Positions 27,094-35,073 of a stretch of DNA of 50,107 nucleotides are shown here, one piece after another (position 1 is the stretch's first letter; each line of letters begins with the position of its first letter). The notes beneath the pieces were generated by a model. That model worked only from the letters and a program-made list of their open reading frames with translations, was not told the DNA's origin and searched no databases. Where the stretch lies: contig JAMQPK010000065.1 of NCBI GenBank assembly GCA_023717525.1, forward strand, positions 1-50,107, in the 5' to 3' direction. Source of the DNA: Vicinamibacterales bacterium (GTDB taxonomy: Bacteria; Acidobacteriota; Vicinamibacteria; Vicinamibacterales; JAMQPK01). A program made the translations under genes and the position numbers.

Positions 27094-28542
27094 TCAGTCA
27101 AAGCGTTGCAGGTTCACGAAGTTCTGATCCGCACGCTCCAGACGCGTGTTGGCGGCCATGAACACGACCACCGATCCGTGGGGCACGAGTCCTCGGCTTC
27201 GCAGCTCTTCTTTCAGCAGCGCGCCCGTCGTATCGACTTCCTTGCCCAAGCCGGTCGTCAGCGGGTGCACGCCTCGATAAATCGTCAAGTGACGCGCGAT
27301 GACGTCGGTTTCCGTCGCGGCGAACACTGGCGTGCGCGGCCGCAGCGCCGACAGGATGCGCGCCGCATTGCCCAGCCGCGTGATCGCCACGATGGCATAC
27401 GCCGAGCAGTGATCCGCCAGGGTCACCGCCGCCTCGCACACGGCCTGCGCATGGGGTGCCCGCGGCATGTCGACGGTCGGCACCATTGTCGGTTCGGATG
27501 ACACGCGTGCTGAACCGATGCGCTCCGCCTCGCGGATGACCGCGTCGAGCGTTTCCACGGTCTTCACCGGATACAACCCGACCGCTGTTTCGCCTGCCAG
27601 CATGATTGAATCGACACCGTCGTCGACGGCATTGGCGGCGTCGCTGACCTCCGCGCGCGTCGGCCGCGGCTCAGTTCTCATCGATTCGAGCACCTGCGTC
27701 GCGACGATCACGGGCACTCCTGCCTGCCGGGCGCGACGGGTGATTTCCTTCTGCGACGTTGGCACTTTCTCGAGGGGAATCTCGAGACCGAGATCGCCGC
27801 GAGCCACCATCACGCCCTGAGACACTTTCAAAATGTCATCGAGATGCTCGAGTGCTTCGGGGCGCTCCAGCTTGGCGATCAGCGGTGTGCCCGGTGCGCC
27901 GGCCTCGGTGAGTATCCTGCGCGCATCCCACACATCGTCGCCGCTTCGAACGAAGCTGAGCGCAACCATGTCGACGCCGAGCTTGGCGCCGAACCGCAGA
28001 TCGTCGATGTCTTTCGCTGTCAGCGCAGCCCCGGCCAGCGCGACACCAGGGGCATTGATGCCCTTGTGCTCGCCAAGAGGTCCTCCTTCGATCACGCTGG
28101 CAATCACTTCTCCCGCTTTCGCCTCCACGACCTCCAACTCGATCCGCCCATCGTCAATGAGCAGTCGACCGCCCGGGCGAACGTTCCGCACCAGATCGAC
28201 ATACGTCGTGTAGATGCGTTCCAGGCCTCCCTCGCCATCCCCGGCGACAATCCGAATCGTCTGGCCTTCGCGCAGCTCGATCGGCTTGCCGTCCTTCAGC
28301 CGCCCGGTTCGGATCTTTGGCCCGCTCAGATCCTGGAGAATGCCAACGACCTTGGTTGCCTTCGCGGCTGCGGTACGAATGCGTCGAAACGTCTCGGCGT
28401 GCGCCTCCTGAGTGCCGTGTGAAAAATTCAGGCGGCAAATGTCCACTCCAGCGTGAATCATCTGTTCGATGATTTCGTCGCCCCGGCTGGCGGGGCCTAT
28501 GGTCGCGATGATCTTTGTGTGCCGTATCGATCGATCAGTCAT
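27094..28542 (-). CDS. pyk: Pyruvate kinase
   Basis: Cytosolic enzyme making ATP and pyruvate from phosphoenolpyruvate. The ATG at 28542 opens RSIRHTKIIATIGPASR as expected and gives 482 residues, normal length. Catalytic and metal motifs are present: RLNFSHGT, QDLSGPKIRTG, the LIAKLERPEALEHLD segment carrying the active-site lysine and glutamate, VMVARGDLGLEIP, and VIVATQVLESM with DGVDSIMLAGETAVGLYPV. The C-terminal domain has the PVFAATETDVIARHL segment. It is divergent from the methyltransferase-amidase gene by 52 bases. Confidence 0.97.
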   Translation of the reverse strand: MTDRSIRHTKIIATIGPASRGDEIIEQMIHAGVDICRLNFSHGTQEAHAETFRRIRTAAAKATKVVGILQDLSGPKIRTGRLKDGKPIELREGQTIRIVAGDGEGGLERIYTTYVDLVRNVRPGGRLLIDDGRIELEVVEAKAGEVIASVIEGGPLGEHKGINAPGVALAGAALTAKDIDDLRFGAKLGVDMVALSFVRSGDDVWDARRILTEAGAPGTPLIAKLERPEALEHLDDILKVSQGVMVARGDLGLEIPLEKVPTSQKEITRRARQAGVPVIVATQVLESMRTEPRPTRAEVSDAANAVDDGVDSIMLAGETAVGLYPVKTVETLDAVIREAERIGSARVSSEPTMVPTVDMPRAPHAQAVCEAAVTLADHCSAYAIVAITRLGNAARILSALRPRTPVFAATETDVIARHLTIYRGVHPLTTGLGKEVDTTGALLKEELRSRGLVPHGSVVVFMAANTRLERADQNFVNLQRFD

Positions 28543-28578
28543 GTGGCCACAGCTTACAACGCCTTCCCCGATGCGGCG

Positions 28579-28584
28579 TACAAT
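28579..28584 (+). promoter_or_regulatory. -10-like TACAAT 10 bases before start of fusion gene
   Basis: TACAAT ends 10 bases upstream of the ATG at 28595, the spacing at which transcription would begin at or next to the start codon. No Shine-Dalgarno sequence is present, which supports a leaderless mRNA. Confidence 0.4.
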
Positions 28585-28594
28585 CGTCACGCAA

Positions 28595-30211
28595 ATGGGC
28601 AATTTTGTCGACGGTGCAACACGTGTGCTGGTGCTCTCCGGTGGATCCGCCGTCGCATTGCAACTGGCGCGCACACTTCCCGCGGACGGAACGCTGATGC
28701 TTCTGGAGCAGGATGCCGAGCGCGGTGCGGCGGTGCGACAAACCTTCGCGGCAGCCGGGATCGCGGATCGCGCAAGCGTCATCATCGGCGAGCCAGCGCG
28801 CATACTCTACAAACTCGCCGGTCCCTTCGATTTGATTGTGGCCGATACCGATCGCAAGGTTGGTGATCCGCTGCGCCCAATGCTCGACAAACTCCTGGCC
28901 TCCGATGGACGGTTGACGACGCACGCGCGCATGGCGCTCGTGAGGATTAGAGAGCTGAACCCGACATTGAACGCGTTCATCGCGGTACTCGATACCGAGG
29001 TGGAGAAGGGGCCGCGCGTGGATGGGCCGCTGCGCGGGCTGCCGATCTCCATCAAGGATTTGATCGACGTGGAGGGCACGCCAACGACCGCGGCCTCAAA
29101 CGCACGCGCGGGCCACATGGCCACCAGGGACGCGACGGTCGTCGAGCGGCTGCGGAATGCCGGCGCTGTGATTGTGGGCAAGACGAATCTTCACGAATTC
29201 GCGCTGGGTGTGACGAACGAGGAATCGGCGTTCGGACCGGCTCGCAATCCACACGATCCGCGTCGCTCTCCCGGCGGGTCGAGCGGCGGCTCGGCGGCGG
29301 CCGTGGCCGCTGGCATGTGCTGGGCCTCCATCGGCACGGACACAGGCGGCTCTATCCGGATTCCAGCAGCGGCGTGTGGGGTCGTCGGATTGAAGCCGGC
29401 AACCGGAGAGATTCCGACGACTGGGGTCTTCCCTCTCTCTGCCTCGCTCGATCATGTCGGACCGCTCGCGCACTCTGTAACCGATGCCTGGACCGTGTAT
29501 GAGGTACTGAAGGCCGTCCCTGCATCACCGAAGGTGCCCGCACCCGTCCCGGAGATGCGCCTCGGCAAGCTCGGCGGTTACTTTCTCGAGAAGCTCGACG
29601 CAGGCGTTCGCAGGAGATTCGACGAAGCGATCGAACGCCTGCAATCGGCAGGCGCCACGGTCGTCGACCTCTTAATCACTCACGCGGCGGATATTCCAAT
29701 GACGTACGCGCGGATCGTGTTGACCGAGGCGTTTGCCGTCCACGCGCCAATGCTTGCCAGCCAGGCATCGGGATATACGGAGGGCGTGCGTGCGCGGCTC
29801 GAAGCCGGACGCGAACTTACGCGCGAAGACTACGTGCAGGCACAGAAGGACCGTGCAACCTTTCGAGACAAGGTCGACAAACTGCTCTCGACATGCGACG
29901 CGATTGTCCTGCCGACGCTGCCGGTGCTCGCACCGACGATCGGCGTGAACACGATCGATGTCGGAGGCACGCGTGAGGATGTCCGTCCGATGATGCTCCG
30001 GTTGACGCAGTTGTTCAATCTGACGGGACATCCGGCCATTTCGCTGCCGTGCGGCACGAGCGAAGGACTGCCGTGCGGTTTTCAGATCGTGGGCCGTCGA
30101 GATGGAACGGTGGATCTGCTGCGGCTCAGCCTCGGGTGCGAACCCTACGTCAACCCAGATGCACGTGCACGCCGCGACCTTCCTGTTCCTTCACGAACAA
30201 CGACAACATGA
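28595..30211 (+). CDS. O-methyltransferase-like domain fused to amidase
   Basis: 538 residues. Residues 1-105 look like the SAM-binding Rossmann half of a class I O-methyltransferase: RVLVLSGGSAVALQLARTLP, GTLMLLEQDAERGAAVRQTF, IIGEPARILYKL and FDLIVADTDRK, then the frame passes without a break into a complete amidase-signature enzyme. There the catalytic Lys-Ser-Ser triad is visible: LPISIKDL (lysine), GGSSGGSAAAVAAG and TDTGGSIRIPA. GatA-like amidases hydrolyse amides. The methyltransferase part lacks its N-terminal helices and last strands, so it may be a relic. The final 62 bases overlap the convergent holin-like gene. Confidence 0.75.
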   Translation: MGNFVDGATRVLVLSGGSAVALQLARTLPADGTLMLLEQDAERGAAVRQTFAAAGIADRASVIIGEPARILYKLAGPFDLIVADTDRKVGDPLRPMLDKLLASDGRLTTHARMALVRIRELNPTLNAFIAVLDTEVEKGPRVDGPLRGLPISIKDLIDVEGTPTTAASNARAGHMATRDATVVERLRNAGAVIVGKTNLHEFALGVTNEESAFGPARNPHDPRRSPGGSSGGSAAAVAAGMCWASIGTDTGGSIRIPAAACGVVGLKPATGEIPTTGVFPLSASLDHVGPLAHSVTDAWTVYEVLKAVPASPKVPAPVPEMRLGKLGGYFLEKLDAGVRRRFDEAIERLQSAGATVVDLLITHAADIPMTYARIVLTEAFAVHAPMLASQASGYTEGVRARLEAGRELTREDYVQAQKDRATFRDKVDKLLSTCDAIVLPTLPVLAPTIGVNTIDVGGTREDVRPMMLRLTQLFNLTGHPAISLPCGTSEGLPCGFQIVGRRDGTVDLLRLSLGCEPYVNPDARARRDLPVPSRTTTT

Positions 30212-30536
30212 AGCTGACGAGACTGACGACCAGCGCACCGAGAAAAGCGGAGCCGAAACCGGTCACGTGGAATCCAAGGCCGAGGAGGTTCGACACCCAG
30301 CCCGCCAGCATCAGCACGAAAGCGTTGATGACGAAGGTGAAGAGCCCGAGCGTGAGGATGAGCAACGGAAACGTAAACAGCATCAGCAGCGGCCGCACGC
30401 TCGCATTCAGCACGCCGACGACGAGCGCAACAGCCAGCAGAGACCAAACAGACCCGCTGTAAGACACGCCCGGCACAATCTGGATTGCCACCCACAACGC
30501 CGCCGCATTCACCAGCAATCGCAGGGCAAAGTCCAT
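30150..30536 (-). CDS. Phage-holin-4_2 family small membrane protein (YvlD-like)
   Basis: 128 residues, four hydrophobic helices. The family pattern is clear: LRLLVNAAALWVAIQIVPGV at the start, VVGVLNASVRPLLMLFTFPL, and LGLFTFVINAFVLMLAGW. These proteins are widespread chromosomal membrane proteins; the holin name is historic and does not imply a prophage. The ATG at 30536 gives the standard start. The 3' end overlaps the amidase gene on the other strand by 62 bases. Confidence 0.85.
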   Translation of the reverse strand: MDFALRLLVNAAALWVAIQIVPGVSYSGSVWSLLAVALVVGVLNASVRPLLMLFTFPLLILTLGLFTFVINAFVLMLAGWVSNLLGLGFHVTGFGSAFLGALVVSLVSFMLSLFVKEQEGRGVHVHLG

Positions 30537-30559
30537 ATGCACTAGTATAGACGTCGCGG

Positions 30560-31594
30560 ATGATTGCTCGGTTTTTTCACGCATGGGAACGTCGGCTTGC
30601 GTCGGTCACGAAAGATCGCCTGGTCCGCCCGTTCGAGTGGGGCCTCGACTGGATCGACGCCAACGGGCAATCACGGGGAGCGCCGCCCGAAGCCATCCTG
30701 CTCGACTGGGTCTCGCACGCATTAGCAGACAGTCCACGGTTTTTCGACACTCCAATCAGTGACGACTACACCTTCACACCGGCCGAGGCCGGCGGGACGG
30801 CCGGCGCCTTGTCGTTCCCAAGCGCGCTGCGGACACCCCATCCGGAAAACAACATCGTGCGCGCGCGGTACTTCCGCACGCAGAACACGGCCAAGGGACG
30901 CCGTGCTGTCGTCGTGCTGCCGCAATGGAACGCCGACGCCGATGGACACGTCGGGCTCTGCCACCTCTTGAACAAGTTCGGCCTCAGCGCGCTGCGCATG
31001 AGCCTGCCCTACCATGACGCCCGCAAGCCGCCGGAACTAAATCGAGCCGACTACATCGTCAGCTCGAACATTGCCCGCACGGTTCAAGTGTGCCGGCAGG
31101 CCGTGATGGACGCCCGGCGCGCCGTCGCCTGGCTGCAGACACAGGGCTACGAGCGGATCGGCATTCTGGGCACCAGCCTCGGATCGTGCCTTTCGCTGCT
31201 GACAGCCGCGCACGAACCGCTGATTCGCGCGCAGGCGCTGAATCACATCTCGCCGTACTTTGCCGACGTCGTGTGGCGCGGCCTGTCGACGCTGCATGTT
31301 CGGGCGGGCTTGAATGGACACATCGACCTCGATACGTTGCGGCGCATGTGGCTGCCAATCAGCCCCCAGGCCTACCTCGATCGAGTCACGGATAAAAAGA
31401 CGCTCCTCGTCTACGCGAAGTACGATCTCACGTTCCCTGTCGATCTGTCGGAGAGCCTCGTGGGCGAATTTCAGCGGCGCGGCATTCCACACGAAGTCGC
31501 TGTCCTCCCCTGCGGCCACTATTCCACAGGAGTTGCACCGTTCAAGTATCTCGATGGGTTTGTACTCGCGCGATTTCTTGACAGGAACCTTTAG
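30560..31594 (+). CDS. Alpha/beta hydrolase (ABHD18-like)
   Basis: 344 residues. The nucleophile elbow GTSLGSCLSLLTAA, preceded by RRAVAWLQTQGYERIGILG, and the LPYHDARKPPE segment resemble the ABHD18/DUF2048 branch of alpha/beta hydrolases. The probable acid is in VYAKYDLTFPVDLS and the histidine in LPCGHYSTG. No signal peptide. A -10-like TAGTAT at 30543-30548 is 11 bases before the ATG, suggesting little or no leader. Substrate unknown; esterase or lipase activity is plausible. Confidence 0.75.
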   Translation: MIARFFHAWERRLASVTKDRLVRPFEWGLDWIDANGQSRGAPPEAILLDWVSHALADSPRFFDTPISDDYTFTPAEAGGTAGALSFPSALRTPHPENNIVRARYFRTQNTAKGRRAVVVLPQWNADADGHVGLCHLLNKFGLSALRMSLPYHDARKPPELNRADYIVSSNIARTVQVCRQAVMDARRAVAWLQTQGYERIGILGTSLGSCLSLLTAAHEPLIRAQALNHISPYFADVVWRGLSTLHVRAGLNGHIDLDTLRRMWLPISPQAYLDRVTDKKTLLVYAKYDLTFPVDLSESLVGEFQRRGIPHEVAVLPCGHYSTGVAPFKYLDGFVLARFLDRNL

Positions 31595-31622
31595 CATCGT
31601 CCATCGTCCATCGTCCATCGTC
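31595..31622. repeat. Heptamer array (CATCGTC)x4, left of four-helix-bundle gene
   Basis: Four perfect tandem CATCGTC units begin at the base after the hydrolase stop codon and end four bases before the stop codon of the convergent four-helix-bundle gene. The unit is the reverse complement of GACGATG found in the array at 32046-32108. Confidence 0.9.
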
Positions 31623-31625
31623 CTG

Positions 31626-32042
31626 CTAACCGCGATCTGTCCAGTCGGAGTTCTGCAAGTAGTTGATCCATCGCGTCAGCATTTTGCCAAGATGGTCATA
31701 GGCCTCGACCAAGTCCGAATGCTCAGAGGGCGAGAGCAGACCCTTGGTGACGCACGTGTGGAGATGACCTATCGATTCGAGAACCGAGCCGCGCGCTCGG
31801 CCAAGATAAACCGCGAGGTGCCGATCGGTCAGTTGTCCGAAGCCCTCGGCAATCAGTGGGCCGACGCGAGTTGATGATCGCGACAGCTGATCCTTCAGGT
31901 TGAGTTCCCTGCTGAAAGCCGGCCGCTTGAGGATGGCAGAAATTGCATCGCTGGCCTTCATCGCCTTCTGATAGGCACGCACATCCTGGAGGTTCTTGGG
32001 CACGACTTCGAACTTGGCGCATAACACGTGCCCGGTCTCCAC
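31626..32042 (-). CDS. Four-helix-bundle protein (23S rRNA IVP / Avd family)
   Basis: 138 residues. Helical pattern of the S23/IVP family: LQDVRAYQKAMKASDAISAIL at the start, LKDQLSRSSTRVGPLIAEGFGQ with the conserved IAEG, YLGRARGSVLESIGHL and a closing helix ending in LTRWINYLQN. Relatives are encoded in 23S rRNA intervening sequences and as Avd accessory proteins of diversity-generating retroelements, but no rRNA or reverse transcriptase is here. GTG at 32042 is used as start; GTG 32027 has a better GGAG site. The long upstream extension of the frame runs through repeats and other genes and is rejected. Inverted heptamer arrays flank the gene on both sides. Confidence 0.8.
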   Translation of the reverse strand: METGHVLCAKFEVVPKNLQDVRAYQKAMKASDAISAILKRPAFSRELNLKDQLSRSSTRVGPLIAEGFGQLTDRHLAVYLGRARGSVLESIGHLHTCVTKGLLSPSEHSDLVEAYDHLGKMLTRWINYLQNSDWTDRG

Positions 32043-32045
32043 GCG

Positions 32046-32108
32046 GGACGATGGACGATGGACGATCGACGATCGACGATCGACGATGGACGATCGACGA
32101 TCGACGAT
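32046..32108. repeat. Heptamer array ([GC]GACGAT)x9, right of four-helix-bundle gene
   Basis: Nine uninterrupted 7-bp units, GGACGAT or CGACGAT, 63 bases in all. The first 22 bases are essentially the reverse complement of the left array. It lies five bases downstream of the stop codon of the small membrane protein gene and four bases from the GTG start of the four-helix-bundle gene. Confidence 0.92.
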
Positions 32109-32113
32109 CCCGT

Positions 32114-32317
32114 CTACAGATAATCCAGCAGCCCAAGCAGCGCGTTGTAGATGACGCGGGTGAGTTCGAGGAACAGCGGCGTCAGCGTGCCTTCGCTGAC
32201 GGCGTCGGCGACCGTCACCGGATCGGAGAGGAGCAGCCAGATGAGCGCCGCAGCAAACACCGCGGCCACCAGCGCGATGCCGGCCGAGAGGCTCACGCTG
32301 ATGCGAGATGACGCCAT
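32114..32317 (-). CDS. Small single-pass membrane protein
   Basis: 67 residues, no family recognised. One strong membrane helix near the N-terminus (VSLSAGIALVAAVFAAALIWLLLS) and a second weaker hydrophobic helix at the C-terminus (LTRVIYNALLGLLDYL). It starts 5 bases after the stop codon of the second M16 gene and is therefore very probably part of that operon; it could anchor or assist the protease pair. Confidence 0.6.
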   Translation of the reverse strand: MASSRISVSLSAGIALVAAVFAAALIWLLLSDPVTVADAVSEGTLTPLFLELTRVIYNALLGLLDYL

Positions 32318-32322
32318 AGCCC

Positions 32323-33705
32323 CTACAGACGTGGCAAGAGCGGAACAGGTTCCCCGAGACCCGCTGCGGCGACCAACGGCGCCACGATCGACGAATCGGC
32401 GACGAGGGCGATGCCGAGACGATCAGGGTGCAGATGCGCCAGCGCCGCTTGTCGAACGTGATCCACGCTGACCTCTCCCACACGCGTCGCGAACATGTCG
32501 AAATAGTCGTCCGGAAGCTCGTAGAGGACCAGCTGAGCCAGGGCCCGCGCCACCTGCTCGGCGGTTTCGAAGTTGCGGGGGTAGCTGCGGGTGAGCGCAG
32601 CCTTCGCCACGTCCACTTCCTCCTGGGTCGGTGGCTTCTCAGCGCGAATGGCGTGAATCGCCGCCAGCGATTCCCTGACCGCTTCTGCCGTACCATCGCT
32701 CTGCACGCTGGTCTGCAGCATGAACGGCCCGCGCCCGCGCCGGAAATCGAACGCTGTGCGCGCGCCGTAGGTCAGGCCTTTTTCCTGCCGCAGCTTCATG
32801 TTAATCCGGCTGACGAACTGCCCGCCAAGGACCATGTTGAGCACGATGAGGGGATGGTAGTCGGGCGTGCTCCTCGCCAGGCCGACCTCGCCGATGCGGA
32901 TTTCGGTCTGCGCTGCGCCGTCTTTGTTGACAAGCACCAAGCGGTGCGGAGGCATGGGAGGAGGAGGTGCAGCCGCCGCGTCGTGCATCGCGTCAGACTG
33001 GCCTGCGGCCCAGCTTGTAAAGAGATCGGCGGCCAGGCCCTTGAATTCCGCGGCGTCGATATCTCCCGATGCGAGGAGAGTGGCATGCGCGGGCACATAC
33101 CACGCAGCGTGGAAGCGCCGAACCGTATCAATGCTGAGCTGGCGCAGCGAGTCTTCCGTGCCGAGCGCCATATGCGCATAGGGATGCGACCCGTACACGA
33201 GCTGCATGAAAGCGCGGTCGGCAATAGCCGACGGCATGTCGCGGATCTGCACCAGGCGCGTCAACCGGAGCTGGCGGACACGCTCGAAGTCGTCAGCCGC
33301 AAGTCGCGGGCGAATCACGCAGTCGGCCATCAGTGCGAGCGCCGGACCCGCAAATTTCTTCAACGCGGTGACCGACACCACCGTGGCATCGGCCGACACA
33401 TCGGTATCGAGATGTGCGCCGATACGCGCGAACGCCGCGTTGACGTCAATCGCAGACAATGTGCCCGTGCCCTCGTCGAGCATGTCAGCCGTAACGGCGG
33501 CGAGTCCTTCATGTCCTTCGAAGTCGGCCGCTGATCCAGCCGGGAGCACCAGGACGAAATTCACCACCGGCAGGCTGCGGTGCTCAGCCGACCAGAGGAC
33601 GAGTTGGTTCTGGAGGCGATCTTTGTGGATGTCCGCGAAACGGAACCGCGGCGGAGGGCCGATGGCCGGCAGGCGCGAACGGTCGGCGCGTGTCGCCCGG
33701 CTCAC
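32323..33705 (-). CDS. M16 peptidase-family subunit lacking the zinc motif
   Basis: 460 residues with the M16 fold: LQNQLVLWSAEHRSLPVVNF, GHEGLAAVTADMLDEGT, VYGSHPYAHMALGTEDS, and QEKGLTYGARTAFDFRRG in the C-terminal half. The zinc-binding HxxEH of active members would fall in GLAAVTADM, where all three ligands are replaced (A, A, D). It is therefore the non-catalytic partner of the upstream gene, as in other two-subunit M16 proteases. GTG start, overlapping the partner stop codon (GTGA). No signal peptide is visible. Confidence 0.88.
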   Translation of the reverse strand: MSRATRADRSRLPAIGPPPRFRFADIHKDRLQNQLVLWSAEHRSLPVVNFVLVLPAGSAADFEGHEGLAAVTADMLDEGTGTLSAIDVNAAFARIGAHLDTDVSADATVVSVTALKKFAGPALALMADCVIRPRLAADDFERVRQLRLTRLVQIRDMPSAIADRAFMQLVYGSHPYAHMALGTEDSLRQLSIDTVRRFHAAWYVPAHATLLASGDIDAAEFKGLAADLFTSWAAGQSDAMHDAAAAPPPPMPPHRLVLVNKDGAAQTEIRIGEVGLARSTPDYHPLIVLNMVLGGQFVSRINMKLRQEKGLTYGARTAFDFRRGRGPFMLQTSVQSDGTAEAVRESLAAIHAIRAEKPPTQEEVDVAKAALTRSYPRNFETAEQVARALAQLVLYELPDDYFDMFATRVGEVSVDHVRQAALAHLHPDRLGIALVADSSIVAPLVAAAGLGEPVPLLPRL

Positions 33706-35006
33706 GACACCACCGCGAGGTCCGAATGCGGTAAGCCCAGTCCTGATTTGCCCTTCGGTACCACGCTCAGTGCCAGCCGGTTGTTTTTCAAAAGGTACTT
33801 GTTGGCCGTGCGATGCAGCTGCTCTCTGGTGACATTCGCGTATCGCTCCAAATCGCGCTCGAAGTAGCCCGGATCGTCGAGAAACACACTGTACGCATTC
33901 AGCTGATCGGCCTTGCCGCCGAAGCCGCCGAGTGTCTGCAGCCGGTACACAAACTGCGCCTCCACCTGCGCATGAGCGCGTTCCATTTCGTCAGCCGTCG
34001 GACCTTCGGCGAGCAGCGTCATCATCTCGCTCGTGATTGCGGCGTCGAGCTCCTCCAGGTTGTGCCCTGGTGCCGCTGTGGCCACGACCTGCCAGAAGCC
34101 GCCGAGCTCACGTGAGTTCTGGAATGCCATCACTTCGCTTGCGATTCGGCGCTCGTAGACGAGCGTCTTGTACAACCGCGACACCTTGCCGTTGGCGATC
34201 AGGTCCGAGAGCAGATCCATCTCTGCGTCACCTTCGGTGAACATCGCCGGCGAGTGCCACGCGAGATAGAGGCGCGGGAGTTCCACGCGATCCTCGAGCA
34301 GCAATCGGACCTCCGACCGGAGATCTGCTTTGGCGTCGATGGCGCGGGGCTTCGGACCAGGCGGGATCTCTTCGAAATGCGTTCGCACCCGGTCAACAGC
34401 ATCGGCCGTCTCGATGTCCCCGGCAATGACCAGCGACGCGTTGGCAGGATGGTAGTACGTCTGAAAAAACGCCCGTACGTCTTCAAACGTTGCGGCATTC
34501 AGATCCGAGGTCTCGCCGATCGTCATCCAGTGATAGGGATGCTCGGGCGGAAACAGGGCGGCCGTGATCGCCATTGTCGCCAGACCGTAGGGGCGGTTCT
34601 CGTAGTTCTGCCGTCGCTCGTTCAGCACAACGTCGCGCTGATTCTCGAACTTCTGCACCGTCAGGGCCGGAAGGAGGTAGCCCATGCGATCGGACTCCAT
34701 CCAGAGTGCGAGGTCGAGCGCATTGGTGGGTACGACCTCCCAGTAGTTGGTGCGGTCCGGGTTGGTCGATCCGTTCAGTGACGCTCCCGCCTCCTGGAGA
34801 GGATGGAAGTACCCTTTGTCGTAGTGCTGGGAGCCTTCGAACATCAGATGCTCGAACAGGTGGGCGAAGCCCGTCCGGCCAGGGCGCTCGTTCTTCGACC
34901 CGACGTGATACCAGAGATTGACGGCAACCATCGGTAGCCGGCGATCTTCGTGCACGACGAGGCGCAAACCGTTGTCGAGCGTATGTTGAGTGAACGGAAT
35001 ATTCAT
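33702..35006 (-). CDS. M16 zinc peptidase, catalytic subunit
   Basis: 434 residues. The inverted zinc motif HLFEHLMFEGS gives HxxEH, and the third ligand glutamate is in the helix VVLNERRQNYENRPYG. N-terminal strand NGLRLVVHEDRRLPMVAVNLWYHVGS and the DLNAATFEDVRAFFQTYYHPANAS segment are typical. ATG at 35006 chosen; the frame opens 9 codons earlier but without family sequence. No clear signal peptide, so cytosolic or periplasmic location is unresolved. The next gene, the non-catalytic subunit, is coupled by a 4-base overlap. Confidence 0.92.
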   Translation of the reverse strand: MNIPFTQHTLDNGLRLVVHEDRRLPMVAVNLWYHVGSKNERPGRTGFAHLFEHLMFEGSQHYDKGYFHPLQEAGASLNGSTNPDRTNYWEVVPTNALDLALWMESDRMGYLLPALTVQKFENQRDVVLNERRQNYENRPYGLATMAITAALFPPEHPYHWMTIGETSDLNAATFEDVRAFFQTYYHPANASLVIAGDIETADAVDRVRTHFEEIPPGPKPRAIDAKADLRSEVRLLLEDRVELPRLYLAWHSPAMFTEGDAEMDLLSDLIANGKVSRLYKTLVYERRIASEVMAFQNSRELGGFWQVVATAAPGHNLEELDAAITSEMMTLLAEGPTADEMERAHAQVEAQFVYRLQTLGGFGGKADQLNAYSVFLDDPGYFERDLERYANVTREQLHRTANKYLLKNNRLALSVVPKGKSGLGLPHSDLAVVS

Positions 35007-35020
35007 GGTCAGCGTCAGCA

Positions 35021-35073
35021 GACCAACGACCAACGACTGGCACTAACGACTAAGGACTAACGACCAACGACTA
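35021..35073. repeat. Degenerate heptamer repeat covering the mrp stop codon
   Basis: On the minus strand the block reads AGTCGTT, GGTCGTT, AGTCCTT, AGTCGTT, AGTGCC (a six-base remnant), AGTCGTT, GGTCGTT. The last mrp codons (VVGR and the TAG stop codon) are made of the first units. The rest fills the gap to the M16 gene. Confidence 0.8.

Noticed and set aside
30150..30536. Prophage remnant because of a 'holin' family match
   Set aside because: This family is mostly chromosomal membrane proteins, and no other phage gene is present.
32046..32108. CRISPR array
   Set aside because: Units are 7 bp with no spacers and no cas genes are present anywhere in the window.
31626..32696. A 356-codon minus frame ending in the four-helix-bundle sequence
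   Set aside because: Its first 218 codons run through the heptamer array, the small membrane protein gene and the M16 gene in another frame. Only the last 138 codons have family sequence.
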